This document shows positions 1 through 8,429 of a stretch of 42,062 nucleotides of DNA, piece after piece. Made by a program: the position numbers and the translations under genes. Source of the DNA: Natranaerobius trueperi (lineage in GTDB: Bacteria > Bacillota > Natranaerobiia > Natranaerobiales > Natranaerobiaceae); NCBI RefSeq assembly GCF_002216005.1, contig NZ_NIQC01000021.1, forward strand, positions 1 through 42,062. The letters are read 5' to 3'. How positions within the stretch are numbered: the first letter of the stretch is position 1; each line of letters opens with the position of its first letter. Below the pieces are notes generated by a model. The model ran no database searches, was not told where the DNA came from, and was given only the letters and a program-made list of their open reading frames with translations.

Positions 1-399
1 TGGCTAGAAGAACAAAAATCTAAAGCTTTACCTAAAAGTGCATTTGGAAAAGCTATCTCTTACTGCCTAAATCAGTGGAAAAAACTAAATACATTTTTAG
101 AAGATGGCAATTTAGAACTAAATAACATCAGAGCTGAAAGGTCTATAAAGCCTTTTGTCATAGGTAGAAAGAACTGGATGTTCGCTAATACACCTAAAGG
201 AGCTAACTCTAGTGCTTTAATTTATAGCATTATTGAAACAGCCAAATTAAATGAACTTAATCCATTTAATTATTTACAGTTCTTATTTGAAAATTTACCT
301 CAGATTGACATTAACGACCAAGAAAAATTAGATAAATTTTTACCTTGGTCAGAAGATCTACCAGGAAACTGCAAGTTGCAAAAAACTCAAAGCAAATAG
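1..399 (+). CDS. IS66-family transposase, C-terminal part (cut by window edge)
   Basis: The frame is open from the first base, so the gene starts before the window; 132 codons are visible. It matches the end of IS66 TnpC transposases: the segment around RAERSIKPFVIGRKNW carries the last acidic catalytic residue (the E of the DDE triad) and is followed by the usual IS66 C-terminal tail (SIIETAKLNELNPFNYLQ). TnpC cuts and joins DNA during IS66 transposition together with TnpA and TnpB, which would lie upstream outside the window. No stop or frameshift is visible, so this part may be functional. An apparent start at 178 is only an internal Met. Family assignment is confident; intactness of the whole element cannot be judged. 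Confidence 0.85.
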   Translation, partial: WLEEQKSKALPKSAFGKAISYCLNQWKKLNTFLEDGNLELNNIRAERSIKPFVIGRKNWMFANTPKGANSSALIYSIIETAKLNELNPFNYLQFLFENLPQIDINDQEKLDKFLPWSEDLPGNCKLQKTQSK

Positions 400-420
400 C
401 AAAAGTCAATCATAACAGGC

Positions 421-455
421 ACTCCCACTTATTTAATGAGATGGGAGTTTTTTAT
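421..455 (+). terminator. Intrinsic terminator after the IS66 transposase
   Basis: The inverted repeat ACTCCCA / TGGGAGT (421-427 and 442-448) is followed by a T run. It lies 21 bases after the transposase stop on the same strand. Confidence 0.75.
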
Positions 456-572
456 TAAATCAATGTGGGGATAGTTTGACGCTTACGAAAGTTTTTACAT
501 AAAACATTGCGGTTTTATTATCTGATTTAAACATTATAAATATACAGTGAGAAATCACTCATAATAATTAAG

Positions 573-2466
573 ATAGGGGGCGGTGACTAACCGCCGTCCC
601 TCTTACACCACCGAACATACGGATCCGAATACGGCGGTTCCAAATTATGTCTGACGTAAGAATTCATATCTAGACACAAGACTTTTAAGCCCTAGACCAG
701 TCCAATAGGTTCGGTCTAGGGTTCTTTGTAGTATTGGACTTTTAGCTATACGCCAATAAGCTTTCCGGGAATTACCCCATTCATACGCTTTACATGGAGA
801 AACTCCAAGTGAGATAAGATTCTTTACCTTTGTTCGTGAAAACCTCCATTCCTTCCACCTAATCATTCTCAACCTACGACTTAACCACGATTCGAGACTC
901 TTCAGTTTGCTTTAAGTATCATTTAGTTGATAATAGCCAATCCATCCTATTAGGTAGCGATTCAGCTTCTCTATTCTTTTCTGCATACTAATCCGGTCCT
1001 TTGCGAGATGTTAGTTGTTTAATTTTAGCTTTAAAAACGGTTTATTATTTGTACTAGCTAGTCGTATCTTAGGGTTCTTTTTGTGATGAGTGAAGCTAAA
1101 TCCTAGTAGTTTACGCTTCCATGGTCTATCCACCGCACTTTTCTCTTTGTTTACTTTTAGTTTTCAGTTTCTTCTCAATATAAGTTGTAATAGACTGTAT
1201 TATTCTTTCTCCTGCTCTTTTGGATTTCACATAAATGTGAAAATCGTCAGCATAACGAACGAATTTATGACCTCGTTTTTCAAGTTCTTTGTCTAATTCA
1301 TCTAAAACTATGTTAGAAAGTAACGGACTTAATGGACCACCTTGAGGCGTACCTTCTGTGTTGGGACTGACTAGGCCTTTTTCCATAACTCCTGCTTGAA
1401 GATATTTGCGGATTAATCTTAGTAATTGTCTATCTTGGATTTCCTCTGATAGTCTGGCCATGAGTCTGTCATGATTAACCTTGTCGAAAAACTTCTCTAA
1501 GTCCATGTCTACTACCCAACGATATCCTTCTTTGATGTATTCCTTCGCTTGGTTAACTGCATCGTACGCCCTTTTTCCAGGACGGAAACCATAACTATGT
1601 TCCGAGAATGTTCCGAGAACGTTCCGTCGAGTAGAAGAGATAGTTGTTGGGCTATTGCTTGTTGGATGAAACGATCTGTTACTGTAGGAATACCTAACTC
1701 CCTAGTGCCTCCATCTAACTTCGGGATTTCGACTCGGCGGACGGTTTCTGGTTGATAGGTACCCGACAGAATCTGTTCACTTATTTCAGTCCAATTTTGA
1801 TTGAGATGCACTCGTAGGGATTTGACGGGTATCTTGTCAACACCATGACTACCCTTATTCTTTTCTACCCTCTTTAGAGCTTCGTTTAGATTCTGCCGTA
1901 ACATGATCAATTTCAACATTAGATATGACCTCCTACGTGAATCACTCATACGATTGTGTCATCTGTTCTCTCCACCCTCCTCAAGTCCCCCGTGGGAATC
2001 ACCACTTCCTTCTCAAGGTAGGAACTTTGTTTTCTGCTTCTTTGAGACAGATGAACGCCTGGTAATGATTCTCCATAATTAGTTCGGTCCTTCTTTGATA
2101 TCTTAAGCTACCAAGTACTATAACCTCTGCTGACGTCTGCTGTTCAACATAGCCTCTCGACCATGCTTACCACTTATCTGTGGCGTTCCAGCAGATTCTC
2201 CCCGGGTAAGGGCATAAACTTTCTTTCCATATCCCCGCCTCATTTACTCGGTAACACCTTCGGTAGTAAGGACTTTGTCTTGATATGCAGACTAATCCAG
2301 TGTTGCCTAGTCTTGTATGAGATTCGTTTCCCTCGGGGCGGAAATTTGCCGCTGACTTCCTTCAGATGATAGAGTCACCTCCACCACCCTTGTCTTGAGC
2401 TACAGCTGCTACTACCTTCGCTGTTCGGGACTTTCACCCTATAGCTTATACCCATGCCGGGCACAC
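573..2466 (-). mobile_element. Group IIC (bacterial class C) self-splicing intron, about 1.9 kb
   Basis: Read on the minus strand, the element begins GTGTGCCCGGCATGGG near 2466 and continues with a GGGTGAAAGTCCCGAAC core. Its 3' end has a domain V (GAACCGCCGTA ... GGTGGTGTAAGAGG, about 640-600), a domain VI hairpin, and the end CCCCCTAT at 573. This layout and wording closely resemble the Oceanobacillus iheyensis group IIC intron, recalled from memory rather than aligned. The intron-encoded reverse transcriptase lies in domain IV but is broken. The 5' splice site lies a few bases after a terminator hairpin (2476-2500), the class C insertion habit. The ribozyme core looks complete, so splicing with a protein supplied in trans is possible. 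The boundaries carry an uncertainty of about 2 bases. Confidence 0.88.
645..1949 (-). pseudogene. ltrA: Intron-encoded reverse transcriptase/maturase (LtrA-like), frameshifted
   Basis: All parts of a group II intron reverse transcriptase are present but in several frames. The N-terminal part runs NEALKRVEKNKGSHGVDKI. The palm contains the catalytic RYADD motif near 1250. The X/maturase part is RLNRYLIGWIGYYQLND, followed by RRLRMIRWKEW. The first frame is broken by an exact 11 bp tandem duplication (1598-1608 and 1609-1619); removing one copy restores EHSYGFRPGKRAYDA and joins the frames through MDLEKF. Further down there is one extra A near 1160, one extra G near 1005, and an in-frame TAA replacing a Lys codon near 925. 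The protein would have acted as maturase for splicing and as reverse transcriptase for retrohoming of its own intron. It cannot be made in full now. Confidence 0.88.
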
Positions 2467-2470
2467 ACAA

Positions 2471-2500
2471 TAAAAGCTAGCTATTAATAAAATAGCTAGC
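2471..2500 (-). terminator. Intrinsic terminator (5' exon of the group IIC intron)
   Basis: The stem TAGCTAGC / GCTAGCTA (2493-2500 and 2476-2483) is followed on the minus strand by TTTTATT and, within a few bases, by the intron 5' end. It probably served the zinc-ribbon gene at 2684-2935. Confidence 0.75.
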
Positions 2501-2547
2501 TTCAAATTATCTCAAAGCATTTTATATTTTTTCAAGCTCAATTAATT

Positions 2548-2655
2548 TAACTATTAGTACCTGTACTATCAATCATTGGGATATGATCCAGTTTTGTTTT
2601 GATAACTTCTTTCCATAACTGGTTTTTTTCATCTAAATTTAAAGTAGTGATTAAC
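2548..2655 (-). pseudogene. Short open remnant of an unrecognised gene
   Basis: About 35 codons are open and end in a stop at 2548 (...LDEKNQLWKEVIKTKLDHIP...). There is no start codon with a ribosome site, and the frame is closed just upstream. The amino-acid composition looks protein-like, so it may be the 3' end of a lost gene between the zinc-ribbon gene and its terminator. I do not recognise the family. It could also be chance. Confidence 0.25.
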
Positions 2656-2683
2656 CAGTAGTACCTGTAACTACAAGAGGATG

Positions 2684-2935
2684 TCAACCAAATAAAACAT
2701 CAGCTAGATCATTCCCATCAAGACCAGTTTTATTTCTTAGAATATTCATATCATACATTTCTGAATATCCACAATAATCACAAGAAACAGTAAGAAATTT
2801 ATTATGCTGAATATCAAATAATTTTGAAAGTCCAGTTCCAGTTACAGCTATTTCTTTTAAGACTGGATTCGTTCCTTCACATTTACTACATACAAATCGC
2901 TCTTCAATGGCATTTTTAATTTGTCTATCTTCCAA
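2684..2935 (-). CDS. Small zinc-ribbon nucleic-acid-binding-type protein (83 aa)
   Basis: The protein has two CxxC knuckles: CSKC at about residues 16-19 and CDYC at about 52-55. Between them is TGTGLSKLFDIQHNKFLTVSC. This is the pattern of the small 'zinc_ribbon_13' proteins (annotated as Zn-ribbon nucleic-acid-binding proteins), whose function is not established; a structural zinc site is likely. The start is a TTG at 2935, chosen because a strong AAAGGGGGGG ribosome site lies just upstream and no ATG fits. A C-terminal extension of about 20 residues (RNKTGLDGNDLADVLFG) follows the usual family end. The gene appears to stand alone, with a terminator and a group IIC intron downstream. Confidence 0.75.
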   Translation of the reverse strand: MEDRQIKNAIEERFVCSKCEGTNPVLKEIAVTGTGLSKLFDIQHNKFLTVSCDYCGYSEMYDMNILRNKTGLDGNDLADVLFG

Positions 2936-3000
2936 TTAACTTCCCCCCCTTTATAAATATATGAAATTTATACGAAACTGTAATAAAAAAAGTTTCCAAA

Positions 3001-3027
3001 TAAAAAACTCCCTAAATGGGAGCTTTT
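3001..3027 (-). terminator. Intrinsic terminator downstream of the M28 peptidase
   Basis: On the minus strand the stem AGCTCCC / GGGAGT with loop ATTTA is followed by TTTTTTATT. It lies about 240 bases after the stop of the M28 gene. Confidence 0.65.
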
Positions 3028-3267
3028 AACGATTAATATGTTTGAAAATGTTACTTCACCAATCATTAAAAATTACCATCTTAAAATAATCCAACTCCAA
3101 AAGCCTGAATTTCTTAAAACCTAATAATCAAGTTACACCATCTTAATTGCTGATACATCTTATTCCAATAGATCTAAAACCTTCTGACTACTACATAGTC
3201 AGCGAAATTATTTAAATTTGCAAACAAAAGATCTTTTTTTAAAAACTTAACAACCCAATTATTCATA

Positions 3268-4533
3268 CTAAAAATTAAGAGTCTCTTGTTTATCTAAATC
3301 TAAAACTACTTTTATCAACATATCAGAAACTATTTTCAATTTATTCGGATCAACCTTTTCAGGGGTGTCTTGTGGACTATGGTAATAAATATCATCAGGT
3401 CCCCATATCCAAGTGGTAGGAATACCTGCTGCTGAAAATTTACCGCTATCTGGTGTTCCAAAATCATTGAATCCATATTCCACGGCATACCCATGTTCCC
3501 GCGCTTTTTCGTAAATAAACTGACAGACTTTGTCTGGGAAATTTACTGTTTTGTCTGGCCATTCACCTCCTTTCATAACACATAGTGAATTCCCACTACC
3601 AACCATATCTAATTCAACAGCAGCTTTTATATTATTAAGTTCATTTTTATGCCTATTTATATATTCCTGTGCACCTGCAGCCCCTAATTGTTCTTCTGCC
3701 CCCGTGGATAAAAATTCTAAAGTTCTATTTAATTTTATATCCTTAAAAAGACGAGCAAGTTCCAACATTATAACTGTTCCTGATCCATTATCATTCGCTC
3801 CAGGAGTTCCAGCAGAATCTCTATGTCCATATATAAGAATTTTTTCTTTATTTTTTTGGCTTCCGGCTTTAACCCCCCTTATATTGGATGAACGCATTTT
3901 TTCGTTTAGCGTGTTAACGAAAATATCTACAATAACTTTTTCTCTATTCATTAAATCAAGGATCATTTCACCTTTATTTTTGCTAACAATAACAGATGGG
4001 ATTTGATTTGGTTCTATAGGCAAAAATCTTTTAGATTGTTCAAAATAGCCAGTTTCAAGAGTAGTTATAAATTCCCATTCATCGAAATTAATAAGAATTG
4101 CGCCAATTGCTCCTTTTTTGGAAGCTATCTTTATTTCAGGCCAAAAATGATCTTTAATTTGTTTGTCATCTCTATGGAAAATTACTACTTTTCCTTCAAC
4201 ATCTTTACCTTCATAATCTTGTTCTAAACCATTTTTTACATAAACTAATTCGCCTTGTAATCCATCTTTATCAGTACCCGGTGAATAATACATTGCTCTG
4301 GTCTCGAGTGTAAGCTCTAACGGTTTTCTTAACTTTATCTGAGATTTTTTTTCATAAAAAGAAAATACATCAAAAGCTTCTTCATATACTTCAAATCCAG
4401 ATTGTATAAATGATTTTTTAACCATTTCACCAGCTTCTTTTTCTGCAGTAGATCCTGCAAACCTATTTCCTAAAGCTGCTAAATCTACAATATCTTCATA
4501 CATTCTCAATCCATCACTTTCAAAAATCTCCAT
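3268..4533 (-). CDS. M28-family zinc aminopeptidase with PA domain
   Basis: This 421-residue protein has the two-metal M28 site. Likely zinc ligands and catalytic residues are H237 (YGHRDS), D248 (GANDNGSG), E280/E281 (STGAEEQ), D309 (ELDMVG) and H385 (YYHSPQDT). A protease-associated (PA) domain, about residues 85-215, is inserted before the catalytic half. M28 enzymes remove N-terminal residues from peptides or act as carboxypeptidases; the substrate here is unknown. There is no signal peptide or membrane segment, so it is predicted to be cytoplasmic, which is unusual for PA-containing M28 enzymes that are often exported. The ATG at 4533 is preceded by GGGAGGTTG. It is transcribed alone, with decayed DNA upstream. 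Confidence 0.88.
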   Translation of the reverse strand: MEIFESDGLRMYEDIVDLAALGNRFAGSTAEKEAGEMVKKSFIQSGFEVYEEAFDVFSFYEKKSQIKLRKPLELTLETRAMYYSPGTDKDGLQGELVYVKNGLEQDYEGKDVEGKVVIFHRDDKQIKDHFWPEIKIASKKGAIGAILINFDEWEFITTLETGYFEQSKRFLPIEPNQIPSVIVSKNKGEMILDLMNREKVIVDIFVNTLNEKMRSSNIRGVKAGSQKNKEKILIYGHRDSAGTPGANDNGSGTVIMLELARLFKDIKLNRTLEFLSTGAEEQLGAAGAQEYINRHKNELNNIKAAVELDMVGSGNSLCVMKGGEWPDKTVNFPDKVCQFIYEKAREHGYAVEYGFNDFGTPDSGKFSAAGIPTTWIWGPDDIYYHSPQDTPEKVDPNKLKIVSDMLIKVVLDLDKQETLNF

Positions 4534-5760
4534 TTTTACAACCTCCCGATAGATAAATTGCTACAAACGCACTCTTCAGCCAAAAATCCTGTTACTGTTA
4601 TCAGTTCTACTCAGGGGTCTCAAAATCTTTTCTGCTTCCGTTATTTTCTTCATAATTTTCTATCTAAATAAGTACTTCTGTTAAAGCTTCATATTGTCAT
4701 CGAATTCCTTACTTTTTTAATGTAGTTTAAATTTACTAAAATAGTTTGAATCCCTGCTTGCTTTAAAAACGGCTAGAGTCTAACAATATTGACCATTGGT
4801 TCTATAACTACTAGTACTTCTTCTTTTAACTCAATCTTTTTTAATAATTTCTAATCAACATAAAAACTTTTAGTATTTTCAAAAAGTAATTGATTGCGAA
4901 CTCTACACCCAAAAACCCTTATCTCTTTCAACATAAGTTTCTTTTGCATTCTCTGCTCCGATGATCAAAGTTAATTCCTTTACTTGCATAACATTCATTT
5001 TGAGTATACCGGAAGCAGGTAATTTTTTTATCAATCTTCATTTTAATTATTACAAAAATAGGCTTTAAAAGATATAATGTGAAGTAAAAATAACAGATAT
5101 CTTAGATCCTTTTTTGACCTTTTATTTATTATCTAGAGTTTTAATTTGACTTATATAAACACCATTGACTGTCATTTCACTCTAATTTACTCACTTTACC
5201 AGCAAAGTGAGTAACCAGCTCTTAATATTATATTTCGCTTTTTATCGGTCAGCCTCCTTTAACAATTTTTGTCTAATAATGGTAAGTTGTAAAATAATTA
5301 GATATACAAATAATCATCACTATCATTAATAATACAAAGTTAAAAAGGATCTAGTCACATTTACTCACGTTAACACCACGTTTCCGAACTAGTTGTTATA
5401 AATCCGGCACATACCAATGCAAATATGACCTTCTTATTGGTATCTGCAATATTAACTTTAACTTCAATAATGTGAATTGTTTTATTGTTCTGAAAATTGA
5501 TATACTCTCAACAACAAATGCTAATAATAATACACTATATACTGTTATTTACTCACCCATTTGCAATTCTCCTGTCATTATAATTATAAATTAAAAAACT
5601 GAATTATATATTTTCAACAAAATATTAAGTCCTTTAAAGTTATCTGTTCTTTATATCTGGAGTCCTGCTTATCTATGATTTTACAAATTTATTAACCCAT
5701 TATTACTCCATGCTTCCACATACTATAAACTTTTGTTACCTTTAACTATAACATATTAAT
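4534..5760. other. 1.2 kb decayed intergenic region
   Basis: No intact gene is visible. The 4600-5010 part carries a degraded IS110-like transposase on the minus strand (listed separately). The rest, 5030-5760, is very AT-rich and closed by stops in every frame. One minus-strand fragment near 5400-5450 reads protein-like (TNKKVIFALVCAGFITTSSET) and may be another dead gene. I see no RNA gene or array here. Confidence 0.6.
4600..5010 (-). pseudogene. Degenerate IS110-like transposase fragment
   Basis: Read on the minus strand, broken frames give EEVLVVIEPMVNIVRL followed by FLKQAGIQTILVNLNYIKKVRNS. This resembles the conserved IS110 stretch that usually reads 'EPTGHYW..L..FL...G..V.LVNP..VK..R'. 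Several stops and frame changes interrupt it, and neither element end could be located. It is a different lineage from the IS110 element at the right edge of the window, judging by the residues that remain. Confidence 0.4.
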
Positions 5761-5807
5761 TTGTGATTTTCTAGAAAACAACAAGAAACTTTAACAAAGC
5801 CTTCAAA

Positions 5808-5844
5808 ATAAAAAAAGGGCTCTCGAAATCACTTCGAAAGCCCG
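5808..5844 (-). terminator. Intrinsic terminator of the tRNA cluster
   Basis: On the minus strand, CGGGCTTTCGAA ... TTCGAGAGCCC forms a long stem followed by TTTTTTTATTTTG, about 30 bases after the last tRNA. Confidence 0.85.
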
Positions 5845-5871
5845 TCGTTCCTACTTTTACTATTTGAGATT

Positions 5872-5949
5872 TGGAGGTGGGAGCGGGATTCGAACCCGCG
5901 CATAACGGATTTGCAGTCCGCGGCGTTAGCCAGACTTCGCCATCCCACC
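5872..5949 (-). tRNA. tRNA-Cys (GCA)
   Basis: The full cloverleaf can be drawn: acceptor GGTGGGA / TCCCACC, an anticodon loop containing GCA, and a T-arm with GGTTCGAATCC. The 3' CCA is encoded (complement of 5872-5874). It is the last of three tRNAs on the minus strand. Confidence 0.95.
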
Positions 5950-5956
5950 ATGTATC

Positions 5957-6031
5957 TGGAGCGGGAAACGGGATTCGAACCCGCGGCCCCCGCCTTGGCA
6001 AGGCGGTGCTCTACCACTGAGCTATTCCCGC
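5957..6031 (-). tRNA. tRNA-Gly (GCC)
   Basis: Acceptor GCGGGAA / TTCCCGC, anticodon stem CGCCTTGCCAAGGCG with anticodon GCC, T-arm GGGTTCGAATCCC and an encoded CCA. It lies 7 bases from tRNA-Cys, so the two are probably cotranscribed. Confidence 0.95.
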
Positions 6032-6037
6032 AATAAG

Positions 6038-6116
6038 TGGCGGGGCTGACGGGATTCGAACCCGCGGTCTCCTGCGTGACAGGCAGGCGTGTTAAGCCGC
6101 TTCACTACAGCCCCGC
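6038..6116 (-). tRNA. tRNA-Asp (GTC)
   Basis: Acceptor GCGGGGC / GCCCCGC, anticodon arm CCTGCCTGTCACGCAGG with anticodon GTC, a standard T-arm and an encoded CCA. It is the first gene of the three-tRNA cluster. Confidence 0.95.
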
Positions 6117-6182
6117 GCTCCTCATTGACAATATTCATTATACATAACATTTCCTTCGAAGTCAATAGGTTTTTTATAAAAA

Positions 6183-6851
6183 TTATTCTTCTTTGTTTTC
6201 TTCTTTATCTCGATCTGCTGAAAGTTCTTCACGTGCAAAATATATAAGACTCTGAAGTTCAATAGTTAGGTCTACATTATGTATTGTTACATGTTCAGGA
6301 GCATTTAATTTAGCTGGAGCAAAATTTAAAATAGCTTTCACATTTTCTTCGACCATGCGATCAACAACTTCTTGAGCATGAACTGCTGGAACGGTAACTA
6401 CTCCAACCTGAACTTTTTCTTGTTTAATCATATCTTGTAAGTCATTTAAATGGTAAACAGGTACACCTTCAATTTCGCCTCCAACACTATCGGGACTTAC
6501 ATCAAACAAACCTACTACATTTGTATATGGGTTCTCACGTATATTATATCGTGCAAATGCTGTACCCAAGTGTCCTGCTCCAATAATCGCAACATTAGTT
6601 TGTTTATCTAAACCAATGATCCTTAAAATTCTTTCACGTAAGTAGTTAGTATTATAACCTGTTCCTCGTGTCCCGAAGGCGCCAAAAAACGCCAAGTCTT
6701 TTCTTATTTGTTCAGCAGAAAATCCTGTTTGTTTACTTAAGCTTTTTGAAGATACAACTTCAATATCTCTTTTTACTAAATTATCGAGTACTCGCAAATA
6801 AACTGGAAGTCGTTTAATAACAGAAATTGGTGCTTCGCCTCTTTGTGGCAT
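6183..6851 (-). CDS. rex: Redox-sensing transcriptional repressor Rex
   Basis: Rex senses the NADH/NAD+ ratio and represses fermentation and respiration genes when NADH is low. Residues 1-75 form the winged helix (SVIKRLPVYLRVLDNL, SKQTGFSAEQIRKDLAFFG). The Rossmann domain starts with the glycine-rich loop VAIIGAGHLG (about 87-96), and the C-terminal helix used for domain swapping follows. The length of 222 residues is normal, with a slightly extended acidic tail. The ATG at 6851 follows AAAGGAGG. The gene is transcribed alone toward the tRNA cluster. I found no clear TTGTGAA-type Rex operator upstream, so autoregulation is not supported by what I can see. Confidence 0.95.
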   Translation of the reverse strand: MPQRGEAPISVIKRLPVYLRVLDNLVKRDIEVVSSKSLSKQTGFSAEQIRKDLAFFGAFGTRGTGYNTNYLRERILRIIGLDKQTNVAIIGAGHLGTAFARYNIRENPYTNVVGLFDVSPDSVGGEIEGVPVYHLNDLQDMIKQEKVQVGVVTVPAVHAQEVVDRMVEENVKAILNFAPAKLNAPEHVTIHNVDLTIELQSLIYFAREELSADRDKEENKEE

Positions 6852-7062
6852 ATTTTACCTCCTTTTATATTGAAGAACTTATTCAGAATCTTTTTACCCA
6901 TACCTTATGATACCAAAAAAATAACAAGTTTTCATTATTATAACACAACAAATTTAATTTTCTATAGGTAAATTTAATACATACTTAAAATTTTTTCGAA
7001 CAGAATATAATTAGGAGTCAAAATCAATTTGGCTTCTACTCTCTATAAAAGGAGGTGCTCAA

Positions 7063-7737
7063 TTGTTTACTCATGACAAACAATTACTTCATCAAGTTAA
7101 GGTAGATCGCCCCAATCCGACCTATGCTGCTATGTTACAGGAACAATTAGGTGGTGGAAACGGTGAATTAAAAGCAGGCCTGCAATATATCGCACAAAGT
7201 TTTCGAATCCAAGATCCTGAAATAAAGGATCTATTTTTAGATATTGGAGCAGAAGAACTTAGCCATATGGAAATGGTAGCCACCACTATAAATATGTTAC
7301 ACGGACATGACCCAGATTTAACATCAGTTCAAGGAGGAAACGTTCAAGCTCACGTTCTAGGTGGCTTAACTCCTCTTCTCAATGACGCTTCAGGTAATCC
7401 ATGGACTGCAAATTATATAAACAGTACTGGTGATTTAGCTGCCGATCTCTTATCTAATATTGCTGCAGAGCAACGCGCCAAAGTGGTGTATGAGTATTTA
7501 TACAGGCAAATTAATGACAATGGAGTCAGAGAAACTATTGATTTCCTATTGAATCGAGAAGAAGCCCATAACGCTTTATTTAGAGAAGCTCTAAACAAAG
7601 TACAAAACAAAGGCTCTAACCAAGATTTTGGTGTTGATGAAAATGCTAGATTGTACTTCGATCTATCAACTCCTGGTCAATATTTTAGTGCTCCAACTCC
7701 TACTCCTCCAGCTTTTCAAAATCCTAGAAACTCTTAA
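7063..7737 (+). CDS. Manganese catalase (CotJC-like)
   Basis: A dimanganese catalase that splits hydrogen peroxide into water and oxygen. The four-helix bundle and expected metal ligands are visible: E35 (NGELKAG), E65 and H68 (AEELSHME), E136 (AAEQRAK) and H169 (REEAHN). The 224-residue length and overall wording resemble the spore-coat protein CotJC of Bacillus and manganese catalases of clostridia. The start is a TTG at 7063 with AAAGGAGG eight bases upstream. The C-terminal end is Pro/Thr-rich (SAPTPTPPAF). It is a single gene with its own terminator and is divergent from rex, which suggests but does not prove redox-linked control. It is probably cytoplasmic or spore-associated. Confidence 0.92.
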   Translation: MFTHDKQLLHQVKVDRPNPTYAAMLQEQLGGGNGELKAGLQYIAQSFRIQDPEIKDLFLDIGAEELSHMEMVATTINMLHGHDPDLTSVQGGNVQAHVLGGLTPLLNDASGNPWTANYINSTGDLAADLLSNIAAEQRAKVVYEYLYRQINDNGVRETIDFLLNREEAHNALFREALNKVQNKGSNQDFGVDENARLYFDLSTPGQYFSAPTPTPPAFQNPRNS

Positions 7738-7742
7738 AAAAA

Positions 7743-7772
7743 GAACAGGGTTCTTATTACCCTGTTCTATCA
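7743..7772. terminator. Shared terminator between two convergent genes
   Basis: The stem GAACAGGG / CCCTGTTC (7743-7750 and 7760-7767) lies just after the catalase stop. It overlaps the last codons of the convergent DUF2225 gene. A T-rich tract follows on the plus strand. Confidence 0.8.
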
Positions 7773-8425
7773 TTTTCCTTTTTAATAAGCATCCATTGAT
7801 CACGAGCACGGGTAATCATTTTTTCATCTTGTATATTTCTATCGCTAACTAATTTTGAAAACCAAGTAACAGCTTCATCACTTCCACCAATTCTTTTGCT
7901 TAATTCACCTAAAAGAAACAACAATTTAGCTAAATTAACTTCTTTTGATGTATCCTCTTGATAAACTTTAAGAAATTGTTCTCTAGCTAATTTTAAGAAT
8001 CTCATTTCATTTTGCTCATCATTTTGTTCTCTATAAATCCAGGCAGTATGTAAAAGTAAAGTAGCTAAAATATTATACTTTTCTCCTTGAATTTGTCCAC
8101 AGAAAACAGCTAGCTTCAATGAGTCTAGAGCCATGTTGAAATCTCTAACGATACCAAAATCTCTAGAAACCCAATTGTTAGATACTTTTTTCTCTATTTC
8201 TTCTTTATGAGAAGGTTTTGGTGAAGTAAACTGATCAGTATAAGCATACCCACATTTAGGACATACGTTCACTAAATAGTAGTTAGGATTGATACCTTCA
8301 TATTCTCTATAAAAATCACTATGTTCTTTAATTAACCTTAATCGTGAATGACGTACTTTTTTCGTTTTAAACTTATATTTACAAAGTAGACATGTTAATT
8401 TTTTGTCATACAATACATCGGACAT
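7757..8425 (-). CDS. DUF2225 family protein with zinc-binding Cys pairs
   Basis: From the ATG at 8425 the protein has 222 residues. The N-terminus carries CLLC (about 12-15) and CPKCG (about 55-59) separated by KTKKVRHSRLRLIKEHSDFYREYEGINPNYY, the hallmark of DUF2225. The remainder is helical and TPR-like (ALDSLKLAVFCGQIQGEK, LLLHTAWIYREQND). Its function is not established; zinc binding is likely. I prefer the ATG at 8425 to the longer frame starting at 8455 because GGGGTGAG sits just before it. Its ribosome site lies inside the end of the upstream gene, leaving only 4 bases between them, so the two are translationally coupled. The stop lies in the shared terminator. Confidence 0.85.
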   Translation of the reverse strand: MSDVLYDKKLTCLLCKYKFKTKKVRHSRLRLIKEHSDFYREYEGINPNYYLVNVCPKCGYAYTDQFTSPKPSHKEEIEKKVSNNWVSRDFGIVRDFNMALDSLKLAVFCGQIQGEKYNILATLLLHTAWIYREQNDEQNEMRFLKLAREQFLKVYQEDTSKEVNLAKLLFLLGELSKRIGGSDEAVTWFSKLVSDRNIQDEKMITRARDQWMLIKKENDRTG

Positions 8426-8429
8426 TATC

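Noticed and set aside
2163-2369. Plus-strand ORF of 68 codons
   Set aside because: It is antisense to the 5' core of the first group IIC intron and has no ribosome site or family.
3530-4227. Plus-strand ORFs of 158 and 74 codons opposite the M28 gene
   Set aside because: The minus-strand protein here has all M28 motifs. The plus-strand products have no domain, no ribosome site and Ser/Phe-rich shadow composition.
5771-6017. Two overlapping minus-strand ORFs of 76 and 62 codons
   Set aside because: They run through tRNA-Cys and tRNA-Gly. Spurious ORFs reading 'GSNPV/GFES' are a known artefact of tRNA T-arms.
6852-7062. Rex operator between rex and the manganese catalase gene
   Set aside because: I looked for a TTGTGAA-type dyad and found only AT-rich near-matches. 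A TATAAT box exists on the minus strand (6937-6942) but without a fitting -35.
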